Shown piece after piece: positions 16,473 through 25,967 of a stretch of DNA of 64,000 nucleotides. Where the stretch lies: contig NZ_CP017705.1 of NCBI RefSeq assembly GCF_002706795.1, positions 4,687,501-4,751,500 of the forward strand, given 5' to 3'. The notes beneath the pieces are model-generated. The model did no database searches. It was not told the DNA's origin and saw nothing but the letters and a program-made list of their open reading frames with translations. The translations under genes and the position numbers were made by a program. How positions within the stretch are numbered: the stretch's first letter is position 1; each line of letters begins with the position of its first letter. The DNA is from Brevibacillus laterosporus DSM 25 (lineage in GTDB: Bacteria; Bacillota; Bacilli; Brevibacillales; Brevibacillaceae).

Positions 16473-17780
16473 ATGACTGAAAATAGACAATTGTGTATCG
16501 GATTGTCCCTGTCTGCAACTTGGATGAAAGGAGACGGATGGCGTCGCCCAGACAGCGGTGTGGAAAAAATGGATTCTATAGACTATTACATTGATTTGGC
16601 AAAAATAGCGGAGAAGGCAAAGCTCGATTTTCTTTTCAGGGCGGATTATCTTTATGTGAGCCCACAGATGTTGGGCGATTCCGCTAATTTCGGTAGCCCT
16701 GACCCTACGATGATATTCGCAGCGATTGCTCGTGAAACCGAGCGGATCGGGCTGGTTACGACTATTTCTACGACTTTTAATCCGCCGTATGTTGTTGCCA
16801 GGCAGCTTCAGTCTTTGCATTGGCTGAGCAATGGACGAGCTGGCTGGAATATTGTCACTTCTATAGAAGGTGCCGAAAATTTCGGTGATTCCCCCATGCC
16901 TTCAGCGCAAGAAAGATATGCGAAAGCAATTGAATTTACGGATGTCGTACGCAAGCTCTGGGGAAGTTTTCCGAATGAAGCAATTGTAATGGACCGCGAG
17001 TCAGGCATGTTTTCTGATAGGGATAAGGTTTCTTCAATTGATCATTCAGGTGAGTTTTTCAGTGTCAAGGGACCGCTTACTATGCCCGCCCATAAATCGG
17101 GATCCATTCCTTTTTTTCAAGCAGGCGCGTCGGATACAGGACGGAATTTTGCCTCTACAGTAGCGGATGCTATATTTGCGGCGATGCCAGACCTTGAATC
17201 CGGAGTGGAATTGCGAAATGATCTGAGAAAAAGAGCCAAAGAACATGGACGAGATCCGGACGCCATTAAAGTTTTGCCTGGATTATATTTTTTCTTGGCC
17301 GATACTCGCGAGGAAGCGAATGAATTACATAAGGCTGCACACGCACATTTGAGTATGGATCGCAGACATGCATCGCTCAAATCAGTGCTCGGCCTTGATT
17401 TAAGCAGCTTTGCTTTGGATCATCGCGTAACTGCCGATATGCTGCCTGATCCGAATCAGCCAGTCCGCAGCCGAACTCATGCTGAGCTGTTGCGCCGGTA
17501 TATTACAAACCATCAGCCTACAGTCGAAGAGGTGTTGGCAAGGCCGGAGGTTGTCGGATCTGCTCACTGGGTTTCCGTTGGAACAGTTGATGACGTGGTA
17601 AGCGATATTATTGAGCGGTTTGAGGCTGGAGCGATTGACGGATTTATAGCTCTTCCGGGCGGTTCAGAAAAATCAATGGAAATATTTTTTGAAAAACTGA
17701 TGCCGCAGTTGGTTGAACGAGGCTTGTTCAGAAGCCAATATACAGGTGTCACCTTGCGTGAGCATTTGGGGATTACATAA
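16473..17780 (+). CDS. NtaA/SnaA/DszA-family FMN-dependent monooxygenase
   Basis: A 435-residue bacterial luciferase-like flavin monooxygenase. Typical blocks are FLFRADYLY, IARETERIGLVTTISTTFNP, PYVVARQLQSLHWLSNGRAG, WNIVTSIEGAENFGD and FQAGASDTGRNFAS. Family members use reduced FMN from a separate reductase to oxidise organosulfur compounds or metal chelators such as nitrilotriacetate. No reductase gene is adjacent. Because a Fur box precedes it and an iron-siderophore binding protein follows, I infer a role in releasing iron from, or degrading, an iron chelate. Sulfur scavenging is the main alternative. RBS AAAGGGTGG lies 5-10 bases before ATG. Confidence 0.8.
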   Translation: MTENRQLCIGLSLSATWMKGDGWRRPDSGVEKMDSIDYYIDLAKIAEKAKLDFLFRADYLYVSPQMLGDSANFGSPDPTMIFAAIARETERIGLVTTISTTFNPPYVVARQLQSLHWLSNGRAGWNIVTSIEGAENFGDSPMPSAQERYAKAIEFTDVVRKLWGSFPNEAIVMDRESGMFSDRDKVSSIDHSGEFFSVKGPLTMPAHKSGSIPFFQAGASDTGRNFASTVADAIFAAMPDLESGVELRNDLRKRAKEHGRDPDAIKVLPGLYFFLADTREEANELHKAAHAHLSMDRRHASLKSVLGLDLSSFALDHRVTADMLPDPNQPVRSRTHAELLRRYITNHQPTVEEVLARPEVVGSAHWVSVGTVDDVVSDIIERFEAGAIDGFIALPGGSEKSMEIFFEKLMPQLVERGLFRSQYTGVTLREHLGIT

Positions 17781-17876
17781 GCCATCGCTCGGAGACAAGG
17801 TTCAAGAATGGAACTAGATATGGGTAATCAAAATTTCTATTTCGAGATTTTTTTTAAAAAGGGGTTCAGGTGAAAA

Positions 17877-18872
17877 ATGAATAAAAAGCTTATGCTGGTT
17901 GGGTTGATAGCATTATTCATGCTGGTTTTGGCTGCATGTGGAGGAGGAGAAAAACCGAATGAAGCAAGTTCAACCTCTAGCAACAATAAAGAAACAGCAC
18001 GAGCCGAAGTGGACAATGCAGGAGCGAGCGAAACAAGAACGATTGAGTATCTCGGTGAAAAGTATACCGTTTTGCAAAAGGTAGAAAAAATTGTGATTAC
18101 TGGAGCTATGGAAGCGATGGAGGATGCGGTAGTGCTTGACGTTCATCCAGTAGGGGCAATATCGATAGGTGGAAAGTTTCCGGAAATGTTTGCTTCGGTA
18201 ACGGGCAAGTCGGAATCAATTGGTGAAAAACAAGAACCCAACTTTGAGAAAATATTGCTATTAAAGCCAGACGTTATTTTAGGTTCATCCAAGTTCCAAA
18301 AAGAAGCGGTGGAGAAATTGCAAAAAATCGCTCCCACTATTTTGGTATCGCATATTGCTACAGACTGGGAATCTAATTTGAAGCTAATGGCAGAATTAAC
18401 GGGAAAGCAAGCAGAGGCAGACAAGATTCTATCCCAATATGAAACAGATACACAAGCAGTAAAAGCATTGTTAAAAGAAAAGCTTCAAGGCAAAAAAGTA
18501 GCCACTGTTCGCATTCGTGGGTCACAAGTTTTCGTTTACCCGAAAGATGTTTACTTTAACCCTGTCTTATACGACGAAATTGGTTTGGAGGTTCCGCAAC
18601 AGATAAGCATGGCGAAAACGCAAGAAGCGATCTCTATCGAGCAGCTGGCGGAAATGAACCCGGATTATTTATTTGTACAATTCTCTACGAGTGAAACGCA
18701 AGATGCGAAACATGCATTTGAAGACTTGAAAAAGAATCCCGTTATACAAAACCTGAATGCCTTTAAACAAGATCACGTATATGTCAATGTGGTTGATCCT
18801 CTTATGGAAGGAGGTCCCGCTTATAGTCGAATCAAGTTTCTAGAAGGTGTGCAAAAGCACCTAGATAAGTAA
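17877..18872 (+). CDS. Iron-siderophore ABC transporter substrate-binding lipoprotein
   Basis: A 331-residue lipoprotein: residues 1-21 are a signal peptide ending in lipobox LAAC (Cys21), then a Ser/Asn-rich linker, then a periplasmic-binding fold of the FeuA/FepB class (EKIVITGAMEAMEDAVVLDV, EPNFEKILLLKPDVILGSSK). It would be anchored to the outer face of the membrane and pass ferri-siderophore to a permease. No permease or ATPase gene is present in the window, so it must share one encoded elsewhere or be the survivor of a damaged operon. The start has a ribosome site within AAAAAGGGGTTCAGG. Confidence 0.88.
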   Translation: MNKKLMLVGLIALFMLVLAACGGGEKPNEASSTSSNNKETARAEVDNAGASETRTIEYLGEKYTVLQKVEKIVITGAMEAMEDAVVLDVHPVGAISIGGKFPEMFASVTGKSESIGEKQEPNFEKILLLKPDVILGSSKFQKEAVEKLQKIAPTILVSHIATDWESNLKLMAELTGKQAEADKILSQYETDTQAVKALLKEKLQGKKVATVRIRGSQVFVYPKDVYFNPVLYDEIGLEVPQQISMAKTQEAISIEQLAEMNPDYLFVQFSTSETQDAKHAFEDLKKNPVIQNLNAFKQDHVYVNVVDPLMEGGPAYSRIKFLEGVQKHLDK

Positions 18873-19012
18873 TGGAAGATGCCGCGAATGCTGTGAACAA
18901 AGCGATGCAATACGTGACGCCTGATGCAAACGCGTACGGAATGGTTTCCTCGCACAATGACTTGTTCAAGCAAAAAAACGCGAGCCTGATGAAGAATTTG
19001 TATACGAAATAA
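18872..19012 (+). pseudogene. Short ORF, probable fragment of an unidentified gene
   Basis: A 46-codon ORF whose ATG overlaps the binding-protein stop (TAATG). Its product contains AMQYVTPDANAYGMVSSHND and FKQKNASLMKNLYTK. It has an abrupt, non-globular look and GCG-rich codon use unlike its neighbours. I do not recognise the family and read it as the tail of a lost gene brought next to the lipoprotein gene. Confidence 0.35.
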
Positions 19013-19338
19013 AAGCCAGACCAGTTGGTCCGCTAGGAGCCGGTCATCAAGTTAAGCAGGGAGCAAGAGAATCCGAAGTTGGTCTTCACACCATCGGCGA
19101 CGAAGACTTCTGCAGCGTCTACAGTGAGCAGGGAGTCTTATCATAAGTAGGGCAAAGTTGAAAAACGTAGAGGGTTTTATTTGAATACGACTATTTAGAA
19201 ACGCTAAAACTTTACTTGAATAAACATACCTCTATTATCCTACCAACTAATGGTGGTCTTTACTTTGAACCTACTAATTTGAGCCGTATCACAAGTAACG
19301 GAAAAGTTGTTGAACTAACGGACTCGATAGTTAAATAA
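19013..19338 (+). pseudogene. Two further coding remnants without starts
   Basis: 19019-19147 encodes an open stretch ending EVGLHTIGDEDFCSVYSEQG-VLS-stop. 19175-19338 encodes one ending with LPTNGGLYFEPTNLSRITSN and VVELTDSIVK. Neither has a start codon or a ribosome site, and the frames differ. They look like C-terminal ends of deleted genes. Families not recognised. Confidence 0.35.
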
Positions 19339-19384
19339 AAAGAGGCAGTCAGAAACGTGTTTTTTTGTTCCTGACTGCCTCTTT
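19338..19384. terminator. Strong terminator hairpin
   Basis: AAAGAGGCAGTCAG pairs perfectly over 14 bases with CTGACTGCCTCTTT, with A- and T-rich flanks, and can act on both strands. It isolates the damaged iron region from the purine region. 19385-19508 holds no gene. Confidence 0.8.
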
Positions 19385-19508
19385 AATTTTGATATCTAGG
19401 TACATATGCGATTACATGTAGTTCTTAACATATAGTCATGCTCGCTGGAAGCAGGAACGATCAGAGAGTGGTGGCAATTACAAGAATAATAGGTTTCTTC
19501 GCAGTATT

Positions 19509-20375
19509 TTAAGTCAAATGACGATGCAGAAAGTCAAGCACTTGGGCAAATGCCTGCTGGACGTTTTCTTTATCCAGCTGTCGATCAAACAAGTGGTCTT
19601 CACCAGGAAGGGTAAGGAGCGTATGCTCGATTCCAGCACGTTTTAACCGTTCCGCCATACATATAGATTCTTCACAGGGAACATCATGATCTGTTTCCCC
19701 ATGTAGGAGCATAATAGGGGGAGACGAATGGTCCACGCACTCAATCGGACAGAGCAGTCTTAGCTCCTCCTTATTTTGGATGGGGCCCAGTCCCGTAGTC
19801 TCCCGAATCCAGCTACCTTGCTGACGGTAATATAAATAAAGACCGAATCTTTGCTGGATGGAGCTTTCTGTGAGTATTTCTTTCGTGATTAATTGATCGG
19901 CTAACTTCTTTGGGACGATTGTTTTTTGTAAGTAAAAGGGACTAGGCTCTGACGCCCATCCCCCTCGAATATCCCCATAACCGTAAAAAGAGACGACTGC
20001 TTTCACATATGACTCTTTAGAGCCTGCAAGTAACGCGAGATAACCTCCCGCAGAAGAACCTATTACAGCTATAGCTGATGGCTCGATATCAAGCATGCTC
20101 GGGGCTTGGTCACAAACCCACCGAAGTGCATCCCGAACATCTTCGATTATAGCTGGGAGCTTGGTTTCCGGAGCCAATCGATAATCGATAGAGAAAACAT
20201 GGAATCCAGCTTGATTATACTGCTTGACCTGCTCCTGCAAAATTTCTTTTCTCGATCCAAAAATAAAACCACCCCCATGGATATAGACGATTACAGGGGA
20301 GTTGGTGTTGCTGGCGCTGTAAAAATCTCCGAGCAGGTTAATTCCGTTAACCGTTTTATAACAAATTGTTCTCAT
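19509..20375 (-). CDS. Alpha/beta hydrolase (acetyl-esterase / HSL-like)
   Basis: From ATG 20375, preceded by AAAAGGAG, the product is 288 residues. It shows the HSL-type oxyanion motif HGGG (YIHGGGFIFGS), nucleophile Ser in IGSSAGGYLAL, a late Asp in HGETDHDVP and His in PGEDHLFD. Such enzymes cleave small acyl esters or act as arylformamidase-like hydrolases in the cytoplasm. The substrate is unknown. It diverges from the PucR regulator of the allantoate operon, and about 200 bases separate the starts. A purine role is possible but not shown. Confidence 0.82.
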   Translation of the reverse strand: MRTICYKTVNGINLLGDFYSASNTNSPVIVYIHGGGFIFGSRKEILQEQVKQYNQAGFHVFSIDYRLAPETKLPAIIEDVRDALRWVCDQAPSMLDIEPSAIAVIGSSAGGYLALLAGSKESYVKAVVSFYGYGDIRGGWASEPSPFYLQKTIVPKKLADQLITKEILTESSIQQRFGLYLYYRQQGSWIRETTGLGPIQNKEELRLLCPIECVDHSSPPIMLLHGETDHDVPCEESICMAERLKRAGIEHTLLTLPGEDHLFDRQLDKENVQQAFAQVLDFLHRHLT

Positions 20376-20577
20376 TTCGTTTCTCCTTTTGAGTCCGACT
20401 TTTCTGTTACTATGTATCTTAACGAAGACTTCTACTGTTAGTATTGGTATGCTTATAGTACTGTCTTCCGACGCAAGACTCAATAGCTGGTATGGGAACA
20501 CATTAGAAAATGGGGCCTTTTCTCTACATAATAAGACAGCTGAGATTATTTCTACTGAAGGGGTTGAGGTTGAGGAT

Positions 20578-22260
20578 ATGGAGTTTAGGATAGAACATCT
20601 ACTGAAAATGGATAGATTACAGGATGCGGTGGTATTAGGAGGAAAAAAAGGGCTTTCCAATGTGATTAAAGGGATCACAATAATGGAAGCTCCCGATATT
20701 GCAGATTGGCTGAAGGGTGGGGAGATGCTACTGACCAGCTTATATCCAATCCGTAATTATACGGAGGAGGAACAGCGAGAATTTGTCTCTCGTCTTGCTG
20801 ACAAGGGAGTTAGTGCTTTGCTGATCAAAAACCACCGATTCGTCAAAAAAATCCCGGATGCTATCGTGGAAGCAGGCGAGAAATCAGATTTGCCTATTAT
20901 CCAGATTCCCCAAGACATTCCTTATGTGGACGTGCTTTATCCGGTTATGGAAGAGCTGTTTAATAATCAGGTGATGAAGCTTAAATACTTTATAGAAGTG
21001 CATGACCGTTTCACAGCGCTTTCTCTAACGGATGCTGGTCTGGAATCCATTATCACTACATTAGGGGAATTGATTGGGAACCCTGTCGCTATTTATGATC
21101 GGAATTTTGTTTGTATGACGGCGACATCCTCATACACGATGCCAACAGAACAACAGGAGAGTATTGTAGAACGTGGGAAAACAGTCGAAACCAAATTCCC
21201 TTATTATTGGTTAACGGCGCAGGTTACTGAATTTGAATCAGAAACTAAATTAGTCGAGCAGTTAGTCGTGCCAATTCGGACGATCAATCATATTAAGGTA
21301 CATCTCGTTATCACAGAAGTTCGTAAGCAACTGGAAGAGCTGGATTTTATTGCGATCGAAAATGCCGCTACAGCTCTTTCCCTTGAACTAGTCAAACAAT
21401 TTGCCGTAGCAGAAGTGGAGCGGGAATTTAAAAACGACATTATTGACGACCTTTTAGCGGGAAAAAGCCAAATGCTAGAAACGGTGTATCATCGGGCTAA
21501 TTTGATCGGTTGGGATTTAGACCGTTCATATGCTGTGCTTTTGTTTCATGTGAAAGAAGAGTTTACTTCTCTGAGTCAAAACGAAATGAACAAGCCCAGA
21601 AGTTCACGCAGATTACAAACAAAAACCTTTAGCTATTTACACGAAGTTGTACGTTCCCATTTTGCGGATGGTATTCTGCGTAGACGGGGAGATACGATTA
21701 TCCTACTTTTACCGGTTAACCAGCAGGAAGGGAAGGGGAAAAACTGGCTACCCACTGTGAAAGAGAAAGCACGTGAGATTCAGGAGAATATTCGTGAGAA
21801 AGCCAAAGACATTGTGGTACAAGTTGGCATCGGTAATGTGGCAGAAACCGTAATGGATATTTCCGGAAGATATCAAGAGGCGCAGGATGCATTGGATCTA
21901 GGGGAGAAGCTCTATGGTAAAGAATCGATTACCGCCTTTGCTGAGCTTGGTCTTTTCCGACTGCTTTGCCAATTTCCAGACCCTGCCGTACTAACCTCTT
22001 TTATCCCACCTTCTTTAAGTAGATTAGTCGAAAGCAAGAATGCTATCAAAAATGATTTGCTACATACACTAGAAGTATTTTTAGAGCATAACCAAAATGC
22101 TGCAAAAGCAGCTCATGACCTATTTGTTCATTACAAAACGGTCATGTATAGACTGGAGCGGATCAGAGAAATAACTGGCATGGATTTTGAAGACTCGGAG
22201 GAGATGTTAGGAGTGCGTGTAGGCCTCAAGATTCTAAATTTGGTAAAAACTGATAGATAA
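20578..22260 (+). CDS. pucR: PucR-family transcriptional regulator of purine/allantoate use
   Basis: The start was placed at ATG 20578 after a GAGGTTGAGG site; the open frame extends upstream to 20389, but that part is not protein-like. The 560-residue product has an N-terminal PucR sensor domain (residues about 1-125, with VIKGITIMEAPDIADWLKGG), a central CdaR/GGDEF-like region and a C-terminal HTH_30 domain (LLHTLEVFLEHNQNAAKAAH, FVHYKTVMYRLERI). In B. subtilis PucR induces purine-catabolic genes in response to allantoin-type intermediates. Its position directly before allC supports the same role. It has its own terminator at 22279-22304. Confidence 0.88.
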   Translation: MEFRIEHLLKMDRLQDAVVLGGKKGLSNVIKGITIMEAPDIADWLKGGEMLLTSLYPIRNYTEEEQREFVSRLADKGVSALLIKNHRFVKKIPDAIVEAGEKSDLPIIQIPQDIPYVDVLYPVMEELFNNQVMKLKYFIEVHDRFTALSLTDAGLESIITTLGELIGNPVAIYDRNFVCMTATSSYTMPTEQQESIVERGKTVETKFPYYWLTAQVTEFESETKLVEQLVVPIRTINHIKVHLVITEVRKQLEELDFIAIENAATALSLELVKQFAVAEVEREFKNDIIDDLLAGKSQMLETVYHRANLIGWDLDRSYAVLLFHVKEEFTSLSQNEMNKPRSSRRLQTKTFSYLHEVVRSHFADGILRRRGDTIILLLPVNQQEGKGKNWLPTVKEKAREIQENIREKAKDIVVQVGIGNVAETVMDISGRYQEAQDALDLGEKLYGKESITAFAELGLFRLLCQFPDPAVLTSFIPPSLSRLVESKNAIKNDLLHTLEVFLEHNQNAAKAAHDLFVHYKTVMYRLERIREITGMDFEDSEEMLGVRVGLKILNLVKTDR

Positions 22261-22278
22261 AACTAGAAATGTATGATT

Positions 22279-22304
22279 GACGGGCCTGTGCCCGTCTTTT
22301 TTTT
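22279..22304 (+). terminator. Terminator of pucR
   Basis: GACGGGC-CTGT-GCCCGTC, a perfect seven-base-pair stem, runs into T8. It separates pucR from the catabolic operon. Confidence 0.85.
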
Positions 22305-22366
22305 ACCCAAGTTGGATAAAGAATTAGCTCGACTTTTATCCACTACTGTTAATGACTCTATATTAG

Positions 22367-22378
22367 TAAGCGCTTACA
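22367..22378. promoter_or_regulatory. cre-like palindrome upstream of allC
   Basis: TAAGCGCTTACA sits in AGTAAGCGCTTACAAT, centred on a perfect GTAAGCGCTTAC palindrome about 70 bases upstream of allC. It resembles CcpA cre sites. The same 12-mer recurs at 30002-30013, upstream of allG. Confidence 0.5.
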
Positions 22379-22443
22379 ATAAGGATGCAAGTAAGGTAAC
22401 GTCATTTGAATCAAATTCATCATCATAGAAAGGAACAGTGAGT

Positions 22444-23676
22444 ATGGGAGAGTTAAGTAAAGAGATCGTACAGCATTTGGAGTGGCTGGGTCATTTTGGG
22501 AAAGAACCTGAAGGGGGCATTTCCCGATTTCTCTACTCCAAAGAGTGGTTGGAGGCTCAAAAAGCTTTAGAGGACTGGATGAACAAAGAAGGCTTCGACT
22601 TTCACTTTGATGAGGTAGGTAATTTATTTGGAGGCCTTCAGGGAACCAAGTACCAAGATGAAACCATTTTGACCGGTTCTCACGTGGATACGGTAGGGAA
22701 TGGTGGATTGTACGATGGTCAGTACGGTATTATCGCAGGATTGCTTGCGATTAAATATCTAAAGGAAAAATACGGGAACCCGCTACGTAATCTACAAGTG
22801 GTATCTATGGCTGAGGAAGAAGGAAGTCGTTTCCCTTATGCATTCTGGGGTTCCAAAAATATCGTATGTACAGCAAAGCGTGAAGAAGTGGAAAACATCG
22901 CAGACTTTGATGGCATAGCTTTCGTGGATGCGATGAGAGAGTGCGGATTTGATTTTCGCAAGGAATCCACAGAGCTTCGCAAAGATCTGAAAACATTTGT
23001 AGAAATCCATATCGAGCAAGGTAGTGTACTGGAAAACGAGAAAAAATCTGTAGGCGTAGTCCATAGTATTGTAGGCCAGCGCAGATTTACCGTAGAAGTG
23101 ACAGGGGAAGCCAACCATGCTGGTACGACTCCGATGGGTTACCGCAAGGATACCGTTCATGCAGCTAGCACCATGATCTGTGACGTGATGAATAGAACGA
23201 AAAAACACGGAGATCCGTTAGTAGCGACGGTGGGCAAAATTGAAGTCAAGCCAAACGTGGTTAACGTGGTTCCGGGCTATACCCTATTTACAATGGATAT
23301 TCGCCATACTGAGAAAAAAGCGCTTGTCCAATTTACTGAAGAGATTATGGCTTCTATGAATGCTATTGCAGAAGAAATGGGCGTAGGATTAAAGGTCGAT
23401 ATGTGGATGGATGCAGACCCAGTTCCTATGGATAAACGCGTGGTCGAAGTAATCGAAAGTCAGTGTAAGGAAAACGGCTTGAATTATAAGCTGATGCACA
23501 GCGGAGCGGGACATGATGCCCAAATCCTAGCGCCATTTGTTCCATCGGCAATGATTTTTGTACCAAGTAGAAAGGGAATTAGCCACAACCCAGCTGAGTA
23601 TACCGAGCCACATGATCTGGCAGAGGGCGTGAAAGCTCTGATCGGAACTCTTTATGAGCTGGCATACAAAGAATAG
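22444..23676 (+). CDS. allC: Allantoate amidohydrolase
   Basis: A 410-residue M20-family amidohydrolase. Metal and catalytic residues lie in TGSHVDTVGNGGLYDG (His and Asp), SMAEEEGSRFP (Glu pair), VEIHIEQG (His) and the late GISHNPAEYTEP (His). NHAGTTPMGYRKD is the dimerisation-domain signature. Known reaction: allantoate to (S)-ureidoglycine, CO2 and NH3 with Mn2+. Carbamoyl-amino-acid hydrolases share the fold, but the neighbours allE, allD and allF-K decide for allantoate. ATG 22444 follows AAAGGA; GTG 22438 is the alternative start. Confidence 0.92.
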   Translation: MGELSKEIVQHLEWLGHFGKEPEGGISRFLYSKEWLEAQKALEDWMNKEGFDFHFDEVGNLFGGLQGTKYQDETILTGSHVDTVGNGGLYDGQYGIIAGLLAIKYLKEKYGNPLRNLQVVSMAEEEGSRFPYAFWGSKNIVCTAKREEVENIADFDGIAFVDAMRECGFDFRKESTELRKDLKTFVEIHIEQGSVLENEKKSVGVVHSIVGQRRFTVEVTGEANHAGTTPMGYRKDTVHAASTMICDVMNRTKKHGDPLVATVGKIEVKPNVVNVVPGYTLFTMDIRHTEKKALVQFTEEIMASMNAIAEEMGVGLKVDMWMDADPVPMDKRVVEVIESQCKENGLNYKLMHSGAGHDAQILAPFVPSAMIFVPSRKGISHNPAEYTEPHDLAEGVKALIGTLYELAYKE

Positions 23677-23732
23677 GCGATCGTCATGGCGTATCGTCTG
23701 CCCATACTCTCATCATAAGGAGCAGAAAAGAG

Positions 23733-25016
23733 ATGAACGAACATACCCCAGCAGCTAAACAAGGTGGTCTTGAGTATTGGAAAAAGGTCGTCATTCTGTT
23801 TTGTCTTGGGTGGACTGTCATCTGGATTTACAGAACTGTACTTAACCCGATTTTACCGGAAATTAAAGTGCAGCTTGGTGTTGAATCAGATGCCAGCATG
23901 GGTCTAATCTCCAGTATGTTTTTCCTGGCGTATACCTCTATGCAGATTCCATCCGGATTTCTTGCTGATAAATTTGGAAGAAAAATAATGCTGATTCCAG
24001 GCTTCTTGATCTTTGCTTTTGGAGCCTTTACGGTCGGGATCGCACCATCTCTGGTTTTCCTGCTTGTGGGAAGTTTTCTGGCAGGACTTGGACAAGGGAC
24101 CTATTATGGACCGGCTTACTCGATCTCATCCTCTGCAATTCCGAATGAAAAGCGAGGCTTCTCCACTGCCATTATCAACAGCGGTTCGGCTCTCGGAATG
24201 GCCATTGGATATATCGGTTCCTCGTACATGGTGAAGGGGCTTGGTTGGGACTGGAGACCTTTAATTTATGTAACAGGTGCTTTGATTATTATTATCGTTA
24301 TTGCCTTTGCAAAAGTTATTAAGGAAAAGCCGGCAGCAAATGCTGTTGAAGGAAGCAAAGAAAAAGATCCAAATGATAAAGCAACGATGAAAACGCTTTT
24401 TGGAGATATCCGCATGATTTCAGCTTACGTCATTTACTTTTCCGTCTGTTACGGGTATTACATGATCGTAACCTGGCTTCCTAGTTACCTGCAAATGGAG
24501 AGAGGATTTCAGGGCGCTGCTATCGGATTTGCCTCGGCTCTGGTTGCCTTTGCTTCTGTTCCAGGTGCTCTATTGTTCAGCCGTTTGTCTGACAAGTTTA
24601 AGAATAAAAAGATTATGGTTGTTATTTTGTTACAAGTCATTGCCGCAGTTACACTGTATCTGACAGTAGCGATTCAAAATAACGAATTACTCATTTTGTT
24701 TTTAATCATGTATGGATTCTTCGGTAAACTAGCCGTCGATCCGATTATGATCTCTTACGTGGCAGACATTGCCCCTAAACAAGGGTATAGCACTACATTC
24801 GGCGTGTTTAACTTTTTTGGGATGATGTCATCTGTAGTCGCTCCGTTCGTAACCGGTTTGATTTCGGACGCTACGGGAAGTAAAATCTTGGGCTTTTATC
24901 TTGCTATCGGTATTATTATTGTATGTACGGTATTCCTGTTCTTTGCAAATATGAGAAGTAACTCGCGCAGTAAGAGGTTACCTGATGATGAGCAAGAATT
25001 CAAATTTAGCAAATGA
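23733..25016 (+). CDS. MFS transporter, probable allantoin/allantoate or ureide carrier
   Basis: A 427-residue major-facilitator protein with twelve predicted membrane segments and a cytoplasmic loop after segment six (residues about 205-225, KDPNDKATMK). The family motif between segments 2 and 3 reads GFLADKFGRKIML. The start follows AAGGAGC. It lies inside the allantoate operon between allC and allE, so uptake of allantoate, allantoin or a related ureide is the natural inference. It is not related to the NCS1-type allantoin permease PucI, so the exact substrate stays open. Confidence 0.82.
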   Translation: MNEHTPAAKQGGLEYWKKVVILFCLGWTVIWIYRTVLNPILPEIKVQLGVESDASMGLISSMFFLAYTSMQIPSGFLADKFGRKIMLIPGFLIFAFGAFTVGIAPSLVFLLVGSFLAGLGQGTYYGPAYSISSSAIPNEKRGFSTAIINSGSALGMAIGYIGSSYMVKGLGWDWRPLIYVTGALIIIIVIAFAKVIKEKPAANAVEGSKEKDPNDKATMKTLFGDIRMISAYVIYFSVCYGYYMIVTWLPSYLQMERGFQGAAIGFASALVAFASVPGALLFSRLSDKFKNKKIMVVILLQVIAAVTLYLTVAIQNNELLILFLIMYGFFGKLAVDPIMISYVADIAPKQGYSTTFGVFNFFGMMSSVVAPFVTGLISDATGSKILGFYLAIGIIIVCTVFLFFANMRSNSRSKRLPDDEQEFKFSK

Positions 25017-25082
25017 TTTCTAGGTATCATACTGACGGAATCATTTTCACAAAAATCGTAGAGAGAAATGGAGAGAAATATC

Positions 25083-25847
25083 ATGGGATATCCAACTGAC
25101 TTACTATCCAGCCGTTCCATCATAAAACATGGGAAATATGCTTTACTTGCTCCGGAAGGTCTAGTTAATAACGTGGTTCCAGGTTTTGACAACTGCTCGA
25201 TGTCTATTCTGGCAACTCCGAAGCTTGGAGCTAGCTTTGTCGATTATGTGGTTACGATGCACAAGGGAGGCAAAAATACGGACGGCTTTGGTGGACAAGA
25301 ACATATCGAAACCTTCGTATATGTACTAGAGGGAGAAGTTAAGGCATCTGCTGATGATAAGGGGTACACGCTGACAAGTGGCGGTTACCTATACTGCCCA
25401 CCAGGAACAAAAATGTATCTGGAAAATCTCAAAGACGGTGACAGCAGACTGTTCTTGTACAAGCAAAAGTATAAACCGTTAAAAGACTTGAAACCATGGG
25501 TCGTTACCGGTAACTCAAATGATATTCCAGAAGAAGACTATGACGGTATGACTGATATGCGAATTCAGGATCTCCTACCAAAAGAAATAGCTTTTGATAT
25601 GAACTTCCATATATTGACTTTCGATCCCGGTGCATGCCATCCATTCATTGAAACACATGTTCAGGAGCATGGAGCATACTTACTTTCCGGTGAAGGGCTG
25701 TACAACCTTGATAATGAATGGATTCCTGTAAAAAAAGGTGATTACATCTTCATGGGTCCATATGTTCAACAGGCTTGCTACGCTGTCGGTCGAGAGAAAC
25801 TTGCTTATGTCTATTCTAAAGACTGCAACCGAGACGCGGATCTCTAA
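25083..25847 (+). CDS. allE: (S)-ureidoglycine aminohydrolase
   Basis: A 254-residue bicupin. The N-terminal cupin has GGQEHIETFVYVLEGEVKAS and YLYCPPGTKMYLEN. The C-terminal cupin has HPFIETHVQEHGAYLLSGEG and a Mn-binding set of His, Glu and Gln in that stretch. Known reaction: (S)-ureidoglycine + water to (S)-ureidoglycolate + NH3. The length is close to E. coli AllE (261). I chose ATG 25083, 10 bases after GGAGAG, over ATG 25068. It follows the transporter gene and supplies the substrate of the two AllD copies. Confidence 0.9.
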   Translation: MGYPTDLLSSRSIIKHGKYALLAPEGLVNNVVPGFDNCSMSILATPKLGASFVDYVVTMHKGGKNTDGFGGQEHIETFVYVLEGEVKASADDKGYTLTSGGYLYCPPGTKMYLENLKDGDSRLFLYKQKYKPLKDLKPWVVTGNSNDIPEEDYDGMTDMRIQDLLPKEIAFDMNFHILTFDPGACHPFIETHVQEHGAYLLSGEGLYNLDNEWIPVKKGDYIFMGPYVQQACYAVGREKLAYVYSKDCNRDADL

Positions 25848-25967
25848 GAGGAGGACCTCAGCAGACGAGGACGATGGTAAAAGGTGGGCAACTTTTTACC
25901 ATTCTCCTTGTTATAGCTAAGAGCGATCACATTGTTGCTGAAATCCAAAGTAATAGAGGTGTGGGAA

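Noticed and set aside
20389..20577. Upstream extension of the PucR reading frame
   Set aside because: The added 63 residues do not resemble any PucR N-terminus, and a better ribosome site lies before ATG 20578.
20376..20678. Upstream extension of the alpha/beta hydrolase frame
   Set aside because: The extra residues are unlike hydrolases, while AAAAGGAG directly precedes ATG 20375.
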